Assembly: GCF_029227915.1 (NCBI RefSeq)
Contig: NC_079875.1
Span: 24,870,001 to 24,934,000 of the forward strand
Source of the DNA: Hydractinia symbiolongicarpus
Lineage: Eukaryota; Cnidaria; Hydrozoa; Anthoathecata; Hydractiniidae
Length of the DNA stretch: 64,000 bases
Reading direction: 5' to 3'
Part shown: positions 1 to 11,706 of the stretch, in pieces
How positions within the stretch are numbered: the first letter of the stretch is position 1
Layout of the letters: each line of letters starts with the position of its first letter
Notes under the pieces: generated by a model
Databases searched by the model: none
Told to the model about the DNA's origin: nothing
The model's input: the letters and a program-made list of their open reading frames with translations, nothing else
Translations under genes and position numbers: made by a program

Positions 1-247
1 AATTAAAGCCAAAAGATGGAGCTGATGATATTAGTAGGTTGCAGTGATAGATGCTATTAGCAAAATATGATGATGCCAAACCAAACTATTAGCAAAATGT
101 GATGATGGAAACTAGTTGACTTTAGCTGCTCCCATTTTATTCTTCGCTCCGGATTATCACGTGACATGCGTAAAAACATTACGTAATTTTTGCTACCATT
201 TTGAATTGGGGGAAAACATTCTGACTTGCACGCCAGCGAAAGGGGAG

Positions 248-1941
248 ATGCCTAAGAGTTGCTGTGTTGTTTCTTGTACCAATAATGTCAACAGTCGTCC
301 TGACTTGCAGTTTTACATTCTTCCAGCTAAAAAGGCACAGAGGAAGTTGTGGCTGACAGCAATAAATCGTGTTCGAACTGATGAGCTGGGAAATCCAATC
401 AAAGGAACTTTATGGTCACCAAAATCAAAACACCACTATGTATGCTCTGAACATTTCATTTCGGGTAAGTATAACATGTTTATACAGTACATACACAAAT
501 GTAAATGTATATAAATGAATTAAGTGTTGTTACTCTTCCTCTTTTTAGGAAAGAGAGAGTTAGCTTCAAGCCATCCTGACTATGTACTATCTGTTTTCAA
601 AGTTTTGATTTGTGGAAAAAAAGTTGCATCACCACATCGATCAATGAGCAGATTTAATAGAAGATTTAAAAGACTACATAAGCGTCCAGGTAGGATTCAC
701 TTGACACTTCAAATGTCTTTTCAATGTTGACAAAAGTATAAGAAACCTATTATGTTTTTTTCATAGTCATTCGAAAAAAGCTAGTCACAGACCTTGAAAC
801 AGAAAAAGCCAAGACAGAAAATATATCAACAACAAATGAAAATATTGAAAATCTTGATGATATTGAAGATCTTAATTCACCTTTGGAACTGGAAAATATG
901 CAATCACCAGAAAGTGAGAGTACTATTTCGCTGGCCTCCCCAATTTCTGTGTCAGAGAGGGAGGAATTATATAGAGAAATGGATAATCTTCGCGCTGAGA
1001 ATAGAAAACTGAGAGCAAATCTTCCCGTTGATTTGAGTGTTGCTTCAATTCGAAGAAACCCGGGCAAGTGTTTGATGTTAACCAGGTTGCGTTTCGAAGT
1101 ATTTGAAACATTACTCACATATTTATGTACTGAAAGTGAAAGAAAACCCACAAGATTGAAAGCTGAAGACCAGATCCTATTAACAATTATCAAATTGAAA
1201 CACAATATGAGTTTTGATATGCTATGCTACATTGTTAATATTAGTCATTCCACCGCTGTTGAATATTTTTGGACATGGGTAGATGTTATGTACAAGAAGC
1301 TCAGAGGAATGATAAGAATGTCAGACAGAGATAATATATTCAAAACAATCCCCAGTGTTTTCAAAGTAAAATTTCCAAGATTGACCTCTATAATTGATTG
1401 TTTCGAAATATTCGTCGAATCTCCAGCATCACTGTTAGCAAGAGCTCAACTGTACAGTCAGTACAAAAAACATTGTACTATCAAGGTGCTCATATCATGT
1501 ACACCACTTGGTGCAATTAATTTTATTTCAAAATGTTATGGTGGGCGTGCATCAGACGTTCAAATCACACGAGAATCCGGCTTCCACTTGAGTAAATACC
1601 ATATGCCATCAGATCCTTGCAGACAGAGGTTTTACCTTGAGAGATGAATTTGCTGCCGGCAGTTCTTCTGAACTTATTGTACCATCTTCACAAAGGGAAA
1701 AAAGCAATTAGCAGCTAAGGAGGTTGAAAGCTCGAGAAAAATAGCTTCAGTAAGAATACATTTTGAACGTGTTATCGGTTTGATGCGAAATCGTTACCTT
1801 ATTTTGAAAGGGACATTACCACTGAGAATTATAAGAAATATAAAGGATGAGGCGCATTCATCAACACTGGCTAATTGTGATAAAATTGTGACAGTTTGTG
1901 CTGCACTCACTAACTTGGGTGAAAGTATAGTATATAAATAA
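248..1941 (+). pseudogene. THAP-domain DDE transposase (broken)
   Basis: Exons 248-464, 549-689 and 767 onward join in phase. The first starts at ATG 248 with a THAP C2CH finger (CVVSC ... CSEHF) and continues with the typical HPDYV motif in exon 2. Exon 3 encodes a Glu/Arg-rich coiled coil, then a DDE_Tnp_4-like core: the first Asp is in TSIIDCFEIF and the last acidic residue in HFERVIGLMRNRY. A frameshift near 1600-1620 breaks the reading just before the motif holding the second Asp (DRGFTLRDEF, readable only in the next frame), and a second shift near 1685 precedes the C-terminal end at 1941. THAP fingers bind transposon termini and the DDE core cuts DNA, but with two shifts this copy cannot make an intact enzyme. 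Confidence 0.8.
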
Positions 1942-2126
1942 GATCGAGATTGTATATATCTATATTGCTGAAATACTTTTTGTATATCACATACATACAT
2001 CATAAATCTTCATCATATTTGCATTATGTCTTTTTTCTCTTTTTCAATTTCCTACAGTCTATACAATACCATATTTTCCGAGTAGGCAATTTTTTCAATT
2101 TTAAACATGTGGGATGGAACCATTCA

Positions 2127-2711
2127 TCATAGCTTGGGTGCAACTTGTTTTACGGAATTCAAGAATTCACACAAGCCAACATGTGTACTTGTAGTATCAA
2201 CTTCTTTTTTTGGCTTAGTAAGTTTCGCCTTGGCATCATCACTATACAAATTTATCTCAGCAACTGGAGAACCAACAATATTTCGTGTAAACACCTGGTT
2301 CCATTGACAAGGTAACTCAGTTGGAGTACTAGACGTCAATCCAATTCGAACTGCAGCCTCTAGTTGATATAGCATGGCAGCAACGTGTGAACAAGTTTCA
2401 CCAAGTCTATAAATAAATTATAATTTATGATATTTAGATGCTCTCAAAAGGTCATGAAACAACCATCTTTTAAATTCAAACTTACCCTGCCATGCAGTCA
2501 CAATGACCAGCCAAAACATTTCCACGAGGGGCAACAGCAATCCATGGTTTATGAGGAACTTCGGTGGTCCTATATGATGGTCTGACATCACACTTCATAA
2601 TGACTGCTCCAGTAGCTTTCACATGTTTGATTGTTTGAATCCAGCCATCATGGAAAAATTTGTAAGCCTCTAAAGCTTTGTAGTTTTCCATTGCTTCGGG
2701 TGTGAAAATTC
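2127..2711 (-). pseudogene. SWIM zinc-finger/YqaJ-type transposon protein, truncated
   Basis: Two minus-strand exons (2711-2486 and 2406-2127) join in phase with consensus splice sites. They encode a SWIM-like finger (GHCDCMAG, then CSHVAAML across the intron) followed by a segment typical of YqaJ-nuclease proteins of ISL2EU elements (CQWNQVF). The frame stops at 2127, where the viral-recombinase/YqaJ domain should begin, so the nuclease half is absent. The 5' side is lost where the LINE starts near 2770. It converges with the THAP transposase. I see the motifs directly; the family name comes from the recurring association of these motifs. Confidence 0.65.
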
Positions 2712-2775
2712 CTACAAATGGAAAGTTTCTTGTTTATAGAGTAGATAAAACTTCAAAAAGAAAAGAAATGTCATA

Positions 2776-3295
2776 TGATTACAGTGATTCAAGATGAGTT
2801 AAATAATCTAGAACAATATGGACGTCGGAACATGGTGGATATAAGGGGCATCCCAAGATCAATATCATAGAACACCGACAAAATTGTTCTCAACGTAGCT
2901 AACTTAATGCAAGCTAACATCAGCACCAATGATATAGAAGTCTCGCACCGTACTTCAACATCTAACGATGCAGCCATTATTGTGAAGTTTTTCGCACGAA
3001 AAAAAGAGAGGAATTTATATCGAAACGAAAAACACTTATTGACAAAACGACACGAGATATTGGATATATCGACGAGAAAAAGATTTATATAAACGAAAGC
3101 CTCACTCAGCCTAATGCAATGTTACTCAAGGACGCACGTGATAACCTGATGCCAAAAGACAACAAGTTAGTAAGCTATATATGGACTAAAAATGGGAAAA
3201 TATTTGTAAGAAAGGACAATGACTCCAACACCGTGCAGATAAAGGATAAAGATACCATTTTAAAACTAAAACAGCAATATGGAAATGGACAATAA
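2776..3295 (+). pseudogene. LINE ORF1 protein relic
   Basis: The frame contains the motif LEQYGRRN followed by DIRGIP, then a C-terminal domain with YINESLT and VSYIWTKNGKIFVRK, ending at TAA 3295. These are hallmarks of the nucleic-acid-binding ORF1 of CR1-like LINEs. An in-frame stop follows GIPRSIS, and a frame change is needed near 3020 and again near 3090, so the product is not translatable as one protein. The N-terminal coiled-coil half is missing, consistent with 5' truncation. Confidence 0.6.
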
Positions 3296-3429
3296 CAGGT
3301 ATATAACATATATAACCATTTACAGTACAATCCCTACTGCTCTCTCTTGGACTTTCTTTTTGTTTAACTTTATTGTTGATGTAGTTCTTTTCACAACCAA
3401 ACTATGATGTCAGCAACAATTGAAAATCT

Positions 3430-6400
3430 TGTTTGTCATGTCTGTGATTAGCTAGTTCTGTCTGACTCTATTTTTTTGTGATAGTTGTAAAACCTGGCTT
3501 CATATAAACTGTCTGAAACTCTCTAAGTTAGCATTAAAAAAATTATCTAAAAGTAACGATCCTTGGTTCTGTGAAATCTGTGTGACTGAAACACCCTTCC
3601 TTTTATAAAGTTAACCACAGCATCTATTAAATCCATAATTTATTAAAAATAATAGTATCTACTGTAGAGCAGGTAAACATCATCTTCATTTGCAATGTGC
3701 GTTTTTGAATAAAAATAAAATAAGTTTATGGAATTGCATGGAATGTAACCCATTTCCATATCATACACTTGATAATGAAGACTTTAACTTGCAAAGCAGG
3801 TTTAACTCTACCGTAGATAATATAAACATCAATAAATATATAATTAAAATTAATAATGATTCCTTTCAATTTCTTAAAAAACTGCCTAAGCTATATTTTC
3901 CTGTAGAAGATTACTCACACGATAAACAAACTAATGATTCTATTGACAATTCCTGTATTATTGACTTTGGATACTACAACCTACATACTTTCTCAAAACT
4001 TACAAAAAATATTTCAAAGGACAATTTTTCCATCTTTCACACAAATATTAGATCTTACAACAAAAACATCACATCTTTAACACTACTATTACAAAATTTA
4101 AATTTTGAATTTGATATAATTGGTCTAAGTGAAACATGGCATACAACTAACAGTAACATTAACGTAGAGACTATGGAAGCATATTCTCCTTATACATATA
4201 CTTGTGGCCAATCTCAAAATTCAGGTTCTGGTATGTATGTTAAAAAAGATATTAACTACATTAAAAGAGAGGATCTTTCCATCAATTGTAATGAAAATGG
4301 CTGTGAATTTGAAACACTTTTTATTGAAATTTATAACAAAAATTTAAAAAATATGATAATAGGTGTTGTTTATAGACATCCAAAAAGCAATCTTGCACCG
4401 TTTTTGGAGAAGATGGAATCCATACTGGCTATATGCATGTGATAAAGAAAAAAAGGAGTTTGTAATTATGGGGGATTTTAATATCAATTTTTTGTCAGCC
4501 AAAAATGATACATTTCTCAATATTCTTTTAACTCGGTTTTATCAACCGCACATTATACAACCTACTAAATTTTCTGAGAATGATGGTCACTCACTAATAG
4601 ATATTATTTTTTTCAATAGGCTCGAATATGTTTGCACAAGTGGTAACTTGCTTTCTCACATTTCTGATCATTTACCTAATTTTTTAATAATCTGCAAAAA
4701 ACAGGACAGGAAAAGCAAAAATAAGGTTTACAAAAGAGACTACAAAAATTTTGATCAGAAAGCTTTTCTGGCAGATCTTACAAATTGTAATATGGTTGAC
4801 TCCCTAGAAGGTACCACAGACATAAATTCTATGTATGATTTTTTTCATGACAAAATAGGTCTTCTTATCGATAAACATGCTCCATTGAAATCAATCTCTA
4901 ACAAAAAAATGAAACAAAGAAGAAAGCCATAGATTAATGATTTTATTCTAAAACTTATTGGGAAAAAACACACCCTATATAGCCATTTTATCCAAACCGG
5001 TGACAGGGAAATTCTTAAGCAATTCAGGTCCATTAGAAATGACATTAACCACAAAATACGTAAATCAAAATACCAATACTACAAAGATTATTTTACTTCA
5101 TGTAAGAATAACATAAGAAAGTTCTGGAAGGGAGTCAACCAAATTATTAATTGCAAACAGGTAAAAGATGAATCACCAAATCTTATCATCTCCAATGGGA
5201 AAACATATAATAATCCAACCGATATCGCAGAACAGCTAAATTCATACTTTGTAAATGTTGCTCTATCTCTCATTAAAAAACTTCCAAAATAAACTACAAA
5301 GAGAGATTTTACTTCTTACCTTGAAAATCAAATTGGCGCAAGCTTCTATATAGCACCAGTTACCAAATGTGAAGTGGAGGATCTACTAGGGTCATTTAAT
5401 GGGAAAAAAGCATCTGACATTTACAACTTTCCTATCAATGTCATTAAAGACATTAAAACTATCATTAGTGAACCACTAAGTATAATAATTAATAAGTCCT
5501 TTTCAACAGAAATCTTTCCAGATAAACTAAAACTTGGAAAAATAACACCCTTGTATAAAGGTAACTCACGCTTTGAAGCAAAAAATTATAGACCCATTTC
5601 TGTTCTACCAATTTTTGATAAATTAATTGAAAAGCTAATGTGCAAACGTCTTTTAAACTTCCTTAACATGAATAAAGTGCTCACATCTAGCCAGTATGGA
5701 TTCAGAGAAAATAGTTCTACTAGTTTTGCTGTGCATGACTTATTATCAAAAGTTACCGAAGCAATGGAAAGTAAAGAATTGTCTTGTGCAATTTTTCTAG
5801 ACTTTGCAAAAGCATTTGATACTGTTGATCATCAAATACTACTACAAAAACTAAAACATTATGGGATAAGAGGGACTCCACTGAACTGGTTTTCTTCCTA
5901 TTTATTTAACAGAAAACAATGTGTTTCTGTTGCAGGAGCACTATCTAACCCCAAGTTAATTAAATGTGGTGTACCTCAGGGTTCTGTCTTGGGACCATTA
6001 CTTTTCTTAATATATATTAATGATATAACTAATTCATCAAAAACACTTCATTATACACTGTTTGCTGACGACACTAGCCTTTTATAAGTCAAACTGTCTT
6101 TATTTTTGTGGTAGACAGGAATATGATAAAACTATAAAAATCTCTATATCTGGAGAATCTATACAACAAAAACCATTTGTAAGTTATCTTGGTCTGAGGA
6201 TAGATGATAGCCTAAAATGGACCCATCAATTATCTTATGTTAACTCTAAAATCAGACAAGGCATTGGTATAAATTGTAAATTAAGATTTGTACTCCCTTT
6301 AAGGTCAATTCGTCAAATATATTTCAGTTTTATCCAATCTCATATTACTTATGGCATCACACTCTGGGGTTTAGGTAGATCATCAGTTAAAACTCAAGTT

Positions 6401-6775
6401 TTAAATGGAGTAAATAAATGTATTAAATTGATGACATACAATACAAACAAAAATATTAATAACATTCTATTTGAAACTAAAATCCTCAACTTTGATGGTC
6501 TCCTGATCATGGAAACCTGCAAGATTGCATATGCTTTTTATAACAATACGTTACCTAACAACCTAAAAAAATTATTTTGTCTTAAAAACCATCATCACAT
6601 TACTCGTCGTGCACATAATTTCCACATTCCACATCAAACTAAATATAATCAAGTTTCATATTTATGCTCTTTAAATTGGAACACATATTGCACAGATCTA
6701 TTAAATATAAATAATAAAAGTTTGTTGTTCAAGAAATTGAAAGACAAACTGATCAACAAATTATGGAATGCATAA
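3430..6775 (+). pseudogene. LINE ORF2: PHD finger, endonuclease, reverse transcriptase (broken)
   Basis: A PHD-like Cys/His cluster (CHVCD ... SCKTWLHINC ... WFCEIC) at 3434-3596 precedes an endonuclease with FHTNIRSYNKN, LSETWHT, MGDFNINF and SDHLPN (4030-4690). The reverse transcriptase follows with YRPISVLP, DFAKAFDTVDH, GVPQGSVLGPLLF and the catalytic FADD at about 6062. The frame stops just after FADDTSLL. It resumes in another frame at a C-terminal part (YLGLRIDD, WGLGRSS) that ends at 6775; about 45 residues between the two are missing. Other breaks are a stop at 3606, a frameshift near 4436, a stop at 4930 and a stop at 5290. In intact LINEs this protein nicks target DNA and copies the RNA there. 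Confidence 0.85.
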
Positions 6776-6829
6776 CCTATTTTGCAACTATCACAACAAC
6801 TCTTGAGTTTAACATTGCTTGTTTTGTTC

Positions 6830-6895
6830 TTGTTTTTTTTGTTTGTTTGTTTTGTTTTTTGGGTTTTTTTTCTCTTCTTCTTCTTCTTCTTCGTG
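6830..6895 (+). repeat. T-rich and (TTC)n tract in the LINE 3' UTR
   Basis: A poly-T/G-rich stretch runs into seven or more TTC/TCT triplets just downstream of the ORF2 stop. No gene content is visible here. Confidence 0.6.
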
Positions 6896-7223
6896 ATACC
6901 AGATTTATAGTTTTATAGTGCCTTAGAAATATTCACAAACTTTGTAAACTATATTTTGCTAATTTTAATCAATCAGCTCTTTCCATTATTATAATATTTT
7001 TATTTAAAAGTAGCCCTGCGTTTGCGTCTAGTCAATTCTGAACATATTTCAGAAAGAACATCTTGTTCTTATAAGTAAGTTAATATTATATTTATATATT
7101 TTAAGCATATTAAATAATTAGTTTTGTAACTATATTTATGTGCACAACCAGAAAGCCATACATAATGGTTGTTTTTGTGTATACATTTTTTACGCCACTG
7201 TACATTATAAAAGAGAAAATATA

Positions 7224-7249
7224 TTACTTACTTACTTACTTACTTACTT
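7224..7249 (+). repeat. (TTAC)n microsatellite at the LINE 3' end
   Basis: About six TTAC units follow the AT-rich LINE tail. CR1-type LINEs end in short tandem repeats, so this tract most likely marks the 3' end of the element at 2770-7249. Confidence 0.7.
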
Positions 7250-7540
7250 TTCACTCGCCCAAACAAATATTTTATTCTTAAGTTATTTAAAAAAGTAATG
7301 TATGTGACCATGTTGGCCTTGTGCTTACTGGTTAATATAAATTGCGGAAATCTTCAAGCCATCAAGCTTTTTGTTAATTTTTTATCAGCATGACTTTAAA
7401 TTGTTGTTTGGCAGACATATTTCGTAGTTTGTTCAACTGTCAAGCATTTTAGACTTGCAATGCAAATACCTCGACAAGATTATTGCAATAAAAACTTAAT
7501 TATTTTCATTGAAACGAGATAATTTTGTTTTACTTTAGAT

Positions 7541-8845
7541 ATGGTCACATTGAGTGAAACGGAACTACAACAGTGGAAAAGAAAGAGACATTGGATGACC
7601 ATCATTTTTTCATTACAGTGTTTCTGTATCGGCATCGACTATAGCTCATCATTCATATCCGTCTGGCCATACCTTAAAAGCATGATCAAACCTAAAAATC
7701 CAAAATATTTTTATTTAGCCATATGTTCTTCGTACCACATTTCCGCGATAGTCATGTCTATCATTTTTGGAAAATACATCGACCAAAGAGGAAGTGTGCG
7801 CAAAACATTTATTTGCGTGAATATTTTAATGGTTATTGGAAGTATTGTTTATGTAATGCCTTTCTCCCCTTGGTTGCCAGTTTTAGGGCGGTTTATTGCC
7901 GGTGTAGGTGGTGCACTAATACCCATCACATCAGCAGAAACAGCCAAGTGTTATCCAAGTTCTGTCATAAAAAAAAAGTTTTCTTTGTTTTACAGTCTTT
8001 ATAATGCTGGATTTATTATTGGTCCTGGTGTCATGTTGACATTTGAGTCTGTGAATATTTGGCTTAGTGCTTTGAATATTCGCTACGAGAATTTCTGCGG
8101 ATTGTTGACAGTTGTCTTGATGAGTAGCCTCGCCGTTTTATCTTACATAGCATTATATGACGTTTCCAACATATACCGTATCAACAAGACAAGGGCTGAC
8201 CAAGAAACAAAAAGAGACGTATCTTGGTGTGGTTTATGCTCTCATGTAGATGTTGGCTTTATACTGATCTTATCCTTTTTCGGGAAATACTTCTATGGCG
8301 CAGTTGAGATGTGGTTACCGTTATTGATAATAGAAGTGCGTCGTGAATCAGTAACAGAAATGAACATGATGATGATGACGTCAGGATTAATCAGCGTAAT
8401 TGTGTTGATCATTTTTTCGATAATTAGAACTTCGAATTCTCAAATCTTTTATATTTCAGTGCTGGGAAATTTATCGTTTTGTGGAGTTTTGGGTGTATAC
8501 CTGCTATATTACTTCTTACCGCTAAATGCATACGTAAAAATGACGGGCACGATTATTTATGGTGTAAGTTTAGCAGGGTTAGGCGTTTGTGATGGCATAT
8601 TTGTTATTAATACATTAGCAATCATGTCGCCACCTAGTAAACAAGCACTTGCAGAAAGCACTCGCGTGTCATTTGGGAGAGCAGGCTTCCTATGTGCACT
8701 AATGTTATCACCGTGGCTTTTCGACTGGATGCCGTTTGTGACTTTAGTGTATATATGTATTGTTTTATGTCAAGCCATTTTTATGCTGGTGCGAATGAAA
8801 ACTTTAATTTGCCCGGAACAATTAACCCATAATAGTTTGGTGTAG
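7541..8845 (+). CDS. MFSD8/CLN7-like major facilitator transporter
   Basis: A single exon of 434 residues. About twelve hydrophobic segments are visible. The N-terminal half carries SVWPYLKSM in the first loop, then FGKYIDQRGSVRK between TM2 and TM3 (MFS motif A) and RFIAGVGGALIPI in TM4, a layout shared with lysosomal MFSD8 (CLN7) proteins. A charged loop near residues 220-230 separates the two six-helix bundles. MFSD8 proteins act in the lysosomal/endosomal membrane; the substrate of this protein cannot be read from sequence. The ATG lies two bases after TTTTACTTTAG, a strong splice-acceptor-like signal, so the 5' UTR is probably joined by cis- or trans-splicing. An AATAAA lies just after the stop. 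The gene is intact between LINE relics; family-level call is firm, orthology less so. Confidence 0.8.
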   Translation: MVTLSETELQQWKRKRHWMTIIFSLQCFCIGIDYSSSFISVWPYLKSMIKPKNPKYFYLAICSSYHISAIVMSIIFGKYIDQRGSVRKTFICVNILMVIGSIVYVMPFSPWLPVLGRFIAGVGGALIPITSAETAKCYPSSVIKKKFSLFYSLYNAGFIIGPGVMLTFESVNIWLSALNIRYENFCGLLTVVLMSSLAVLSYIALYDVSNIYRINKTRADQETKRDVSWCGLCSHVDVGFILILSFFGKYFYGAVEMWLPLLIIEVRRESVTEMNMMMMTSGLISVIVLIIFSIIRTSNSQIFYISVLGNLSFCGVLGVYLLYYFLPLNAYVKMTGTIIYGVSLAGLGVCDGIFVINTLAIMSPPSKQALAESTRVSFGRAGFLCALMLSPWLFDWMPFVTLVYICIVLCQAIFMLVRMKTLICPEQLTHNSLV

Positions 8846-10170
8846 AGAATAAAAAAGTTAACCCTCATTATTCACATAGAGCACGTTTCAACCGCTAAAG
8901 ATAATCACTCTCAGAGTTCTTGAAAAATTGTTACTTGGGAGAATAGGTGGGGGAAAAATTCTCGAAAGAATAATGTTTTGTATCCAGTGAACTTAAAGTG
9001 AGAGAATGTAAAATGGTAGAACGGGGGAACGTGTTGTTATTGTTATTTTCTTCTACATTAGTTAATAAATAAATGTTTTAACTTTTAGTTTTACCATGAT
9101 GACAAAAGTAGGTATTTCGATCACTTACGTGCATTTATATTTTACTTAGGAATATTTTGATTTACATATAATGCTTAATTTCCAATAAAAACTTCTGTCT
9201 ATTTATATTATTTCACATGTTTATAATATTTATAAAACACGATTATTTTATGTGTATCTATAATGTTAAAAAAATTTTAAACAAGATTTTATTTACTAGC
9301 ATCCTAGAAAATGAATTGTTTTGTTTTTCCTTACACCATATCAGTTTTTTCTATATCCAGTCATGACTAGCTTACTTATTTTTGTACACTTTCAAAATCA
9401 AGAACCATTCACAACGCTAACACGGTAACCACCCTTCGTCTTACTTGATCTAATGACATTGAGCTGTATCCTTGGCCTACAACATCGAAGAATACGACGA
9501 ATTGTCCTTCTTGTGATAACTCTTAGGTCTAACAGTAGGAGAATATCTCGTTCAATGTGTTATGTTCGGTACAATTAAGCTGTTTTAACATTGGTTAATT
9601 ACCTTAATTTAACGATTTTTCCGGAATACAAAATATAAATTAGTTTCCTTAGCTATTCTTTTCTCTTTACAAGAATGAGTTACAAGAAGTACAGCTAAAG
9701 TTTTTTTTTTATAGTTTTTATTTCAGATTGCGTATATATTAACGTTTGTTATATTTGCCTATTTTTATAGCCACTGCGTAGTAATTTTCGAGAGTAATTA
9801 TTTTTTGCGAACTTATACATATATACGAATATATAATAATTCATTTCCACACAGCTGAATTTATCCATACTGCCTTACTTCTCACAACGTTAAGAACACT
9901 GAACGATAGTTGCGAGTTAGATTCATCCATCTGTAATACATTTGTCGCTCAAATCAATACTCTCTTAACATCAACTATCGACGAGTTCTCATTATAAACA
10001 AATACAAATTCGATATTGTTAAATTGTTGCATTGACCTGGTTGAACAATACACCAACGAAATTACGTTCAACATCCAGATTACACGACCTTCTTTAAAAA
10101 ATGTAAAAAATAAGGAGGCGTTGGGTTTTATTTTCATCGTGTAGGTATAAAGATGTTATTGATTCTTGTT
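8846..10170. other. AT-rich intergenic DNA, no gene seen
   Basis: Frames are short and closed on both strands. A weak minus-strand stretch near 9430-9600 has an Arg-rich, helix-turn-helix-like flavour, but it is too decayed to name. The segment just before 10170 may be the lost 5' part of the LINE that becomes recognisable there. Confidence 0.5.
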
Positions 10171-11270
10171 CCCTTTATAAAGCCACAAGAAAGCCAAAAA
10201 CTTTATTTGACCATATAAGCACTGATATACCTAAATAACCGATTTATAATGACTTTACCGTTGAGATCAGTGATCACCATATTCCGTATGTTTAAACATT
10301 AGGAAGACAATATTCGAACCAACATTCAAGTGGTTACGAAACGAAAAATTGTTTGATAAGAACAAATAGAATTTCAAAACCTTCCTTTAAACTTTCAGCT
10401 TTAATTTAATATCCTCAACCATTTAATCATGCACCGCTTTGAAAGGTTAAAATAATAGCACCCTGGATGAATGATCCACTAATCATAACAATGAGAGACC
10501 GAAACGATCTGTATCCAGGAATCCGAAGCTTAAGAAATGAATGTATTACAAAAATCTATAACGAATAAAAGTCAAGAGAAATAAATAGGAATTTTTGTTG
10601 TTCTGTATATATATGCAACGTTATTATTGTATTATTTTTTATTTCGTTGCTGAAGAATGTACATTTTACATTCAAATAAATACAAATCAATGGCTGTATG
10701 ATGTCATAGGATCTTAAAAATATAATTGCTTTTAAAAATGTACTTTAATTGACGTAGATACTTGCAAACGTAAATTTGCTTTACTTAATAGACATGCAAA
10801 AAAATTATGAATAACGATAGGAGAAAACTAATACCATCCTTGAATGACTCTTGCAAATTTGTAAGAAAGTGTTTTGATGAGAATATGGTTACTTTAAGAA
10901 TTACGAAAACAAGCAAAATATAAGAAACAATGACAATGCTTTGAAATTATCTGTTGTACGCAAAAAGTTTGGCAGCAAAGATCTATGACAGTCAACTATT
11001 AAATATTAGAAAAACGGAATTCTTTTTGCGAAATTTCCTACCTTACCTGAAGTACTTGTGTGTTTGATTTGTACCTTTAAAATTTATTAACACAGGACCT
11101 GAAGTAATAATCCTGTGTATAATAAATTTTCGAACTAAATAAATAAAAAAAATTTGTTGGCAAACAATTTCTGATATGGTTTGTACGCTTAGCATAACGT
11201 ACAGTTTTCGCACAACACAGCACGTCTAATGTACCGATGCAACTTCGATCCCAGGTTCCAGTTGTCTCTT

Positions 11271-11524
11271 TTCGTATATCTGACATCAAGTGCAGCGTCA
11301 GCGAAAGACAAAAAGGTTCATATTGAGGTTGATATTGATGATCAGAAGGACTTTTTTATTTCCTAGGAAGATTTAACGTAGCCGAGCGTGATCAACAATT
11401 TCGGTCCGCAAAAAAAACGCACCCAGCTTTGGTCAAGTCCTCAGGGTCAGGCTTGCTAGAATTTTTAAAATGGTGCACTGACAGCGGTCACACAGTCACT
11501 ACTGAGGAAGCAAGAATTCGTTAG
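11271..11524 (+). pseudogene. Unidentified coding relic with homopolymer frameshift
   Basis: Two open stretches in adjacent frames look coding. One holds KVHIEVDIDDQKDFF and ends at a run of six T (11352-11357). The other starts with GRFNVAERDQQF and ends at TAG 11524 after EEARIR. One base of difference in the T run would make them continuous, so this is either a frameshifted pseudogene or a sequencing error. An intron ending at TTTCCTAG (11366) is an alternative reading, as the second stretch starts just after it. I do not recognise the protein; there is no signal peptide or membrane segment. Confidence 0.35.
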
Positions 11525-11532
11525 CTAGAGAA

Positions 11533-11670
11533 ATGCTTATTATTTTTGCAGTTTTATTGCAGTGTATGATTTCAAATGCTGAAGACTGCGGTCCTATAGG
11601 ATATGACGCAAAAGATCTTTTAAGGTATATATATAATCTTAAGAGTAATAAAAACCCTAAACATCAGTAA
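11533..11670 (+). CDS. Possible small secreted peptide or orphan first exon
   Basis: An ATG opens a 45-residue frame beginning with a good signal-peptide profile (MLIIFAVLLQCMISNA, with a plausible cut after SNA). A short mature part with one Cys follows (EDCGPIGYDAKDLL). A possible splice donor, GGTATAT, lies at about 11613, so this may instead be the first exon of a secreted-protein gene whose remainder was displaced by the LINE piece that begins at about 11649. The uncoupled 3' part argues against a functional gene. I have no family match. Confidence 0.25.
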   Translation: MLIIFAVLLQCMISNAEDCGPIGYDAKDLLRYIYNLKSNKNPKHQ

Positions 11671-11706
11671 ATCAAATGGCCCAAATAGTATCCCATCAAA
11701 ACTAGT

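Larger units (their letters stand above)
1..2770. mobile_element. ISL2EU-type DNA transposon relic (two convergent genes)
   Basis: A plus-strand THAP-DDE transposase (248-1941) faces a minus-strand SWIM-type protein (2127-2711). In ISL2EU elements a THAP-bearing transposase and a YqaJ-nuclease-type protein are carried together, and this pair fits that arrangement. The left end is not visible inside the window and the right part is cut by the LINE beginning near 2770, so termini and target duplication cannot be defined. Both genes are damaged; the copy looks immobile. Assignment to ISL2EU rests on the gene pair; a HARBI/IS4-like THAP transposon is the main alternative. Confidence 0.7.
2770..7249 (+). 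mobile_element. CR1-like non-LTR retrotransposon (LINE), degenerate
   Basis: The element reads in order: ORF1 relic, short spacer, PHD-like finger, apurinic-type endonuclease, reverse transcriptase, C-terminal domain, and a 3' tail ending in a (TTAC)n tract at about 7224-7249. ORF1-ORF2 architecture with a PHD-like finger and a microsatellite 3' end is typical of CR1-clade LINEs. The 5' boundary near 2770 is inferred from where the SWIM-type protein stops and ORF1 coding begins; no target-site duplication was found. Damage includes a stop in ORF1, several in ORF2, a frameshift near 4436 and an internal deletion at 6086. Confidence 0.8.

Noticed and set aside
750-1205. Ser-rich minus-strand frame of 151 codons
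   Set aside because: Antisense of the transposase coiled-coil region; no independent support.
9430-9600. Minus-strand Arg-rich stretch resembling a transposase helix-turn-helix
   Set aside because: Too short and decayed, and no catalytic motif nearby.
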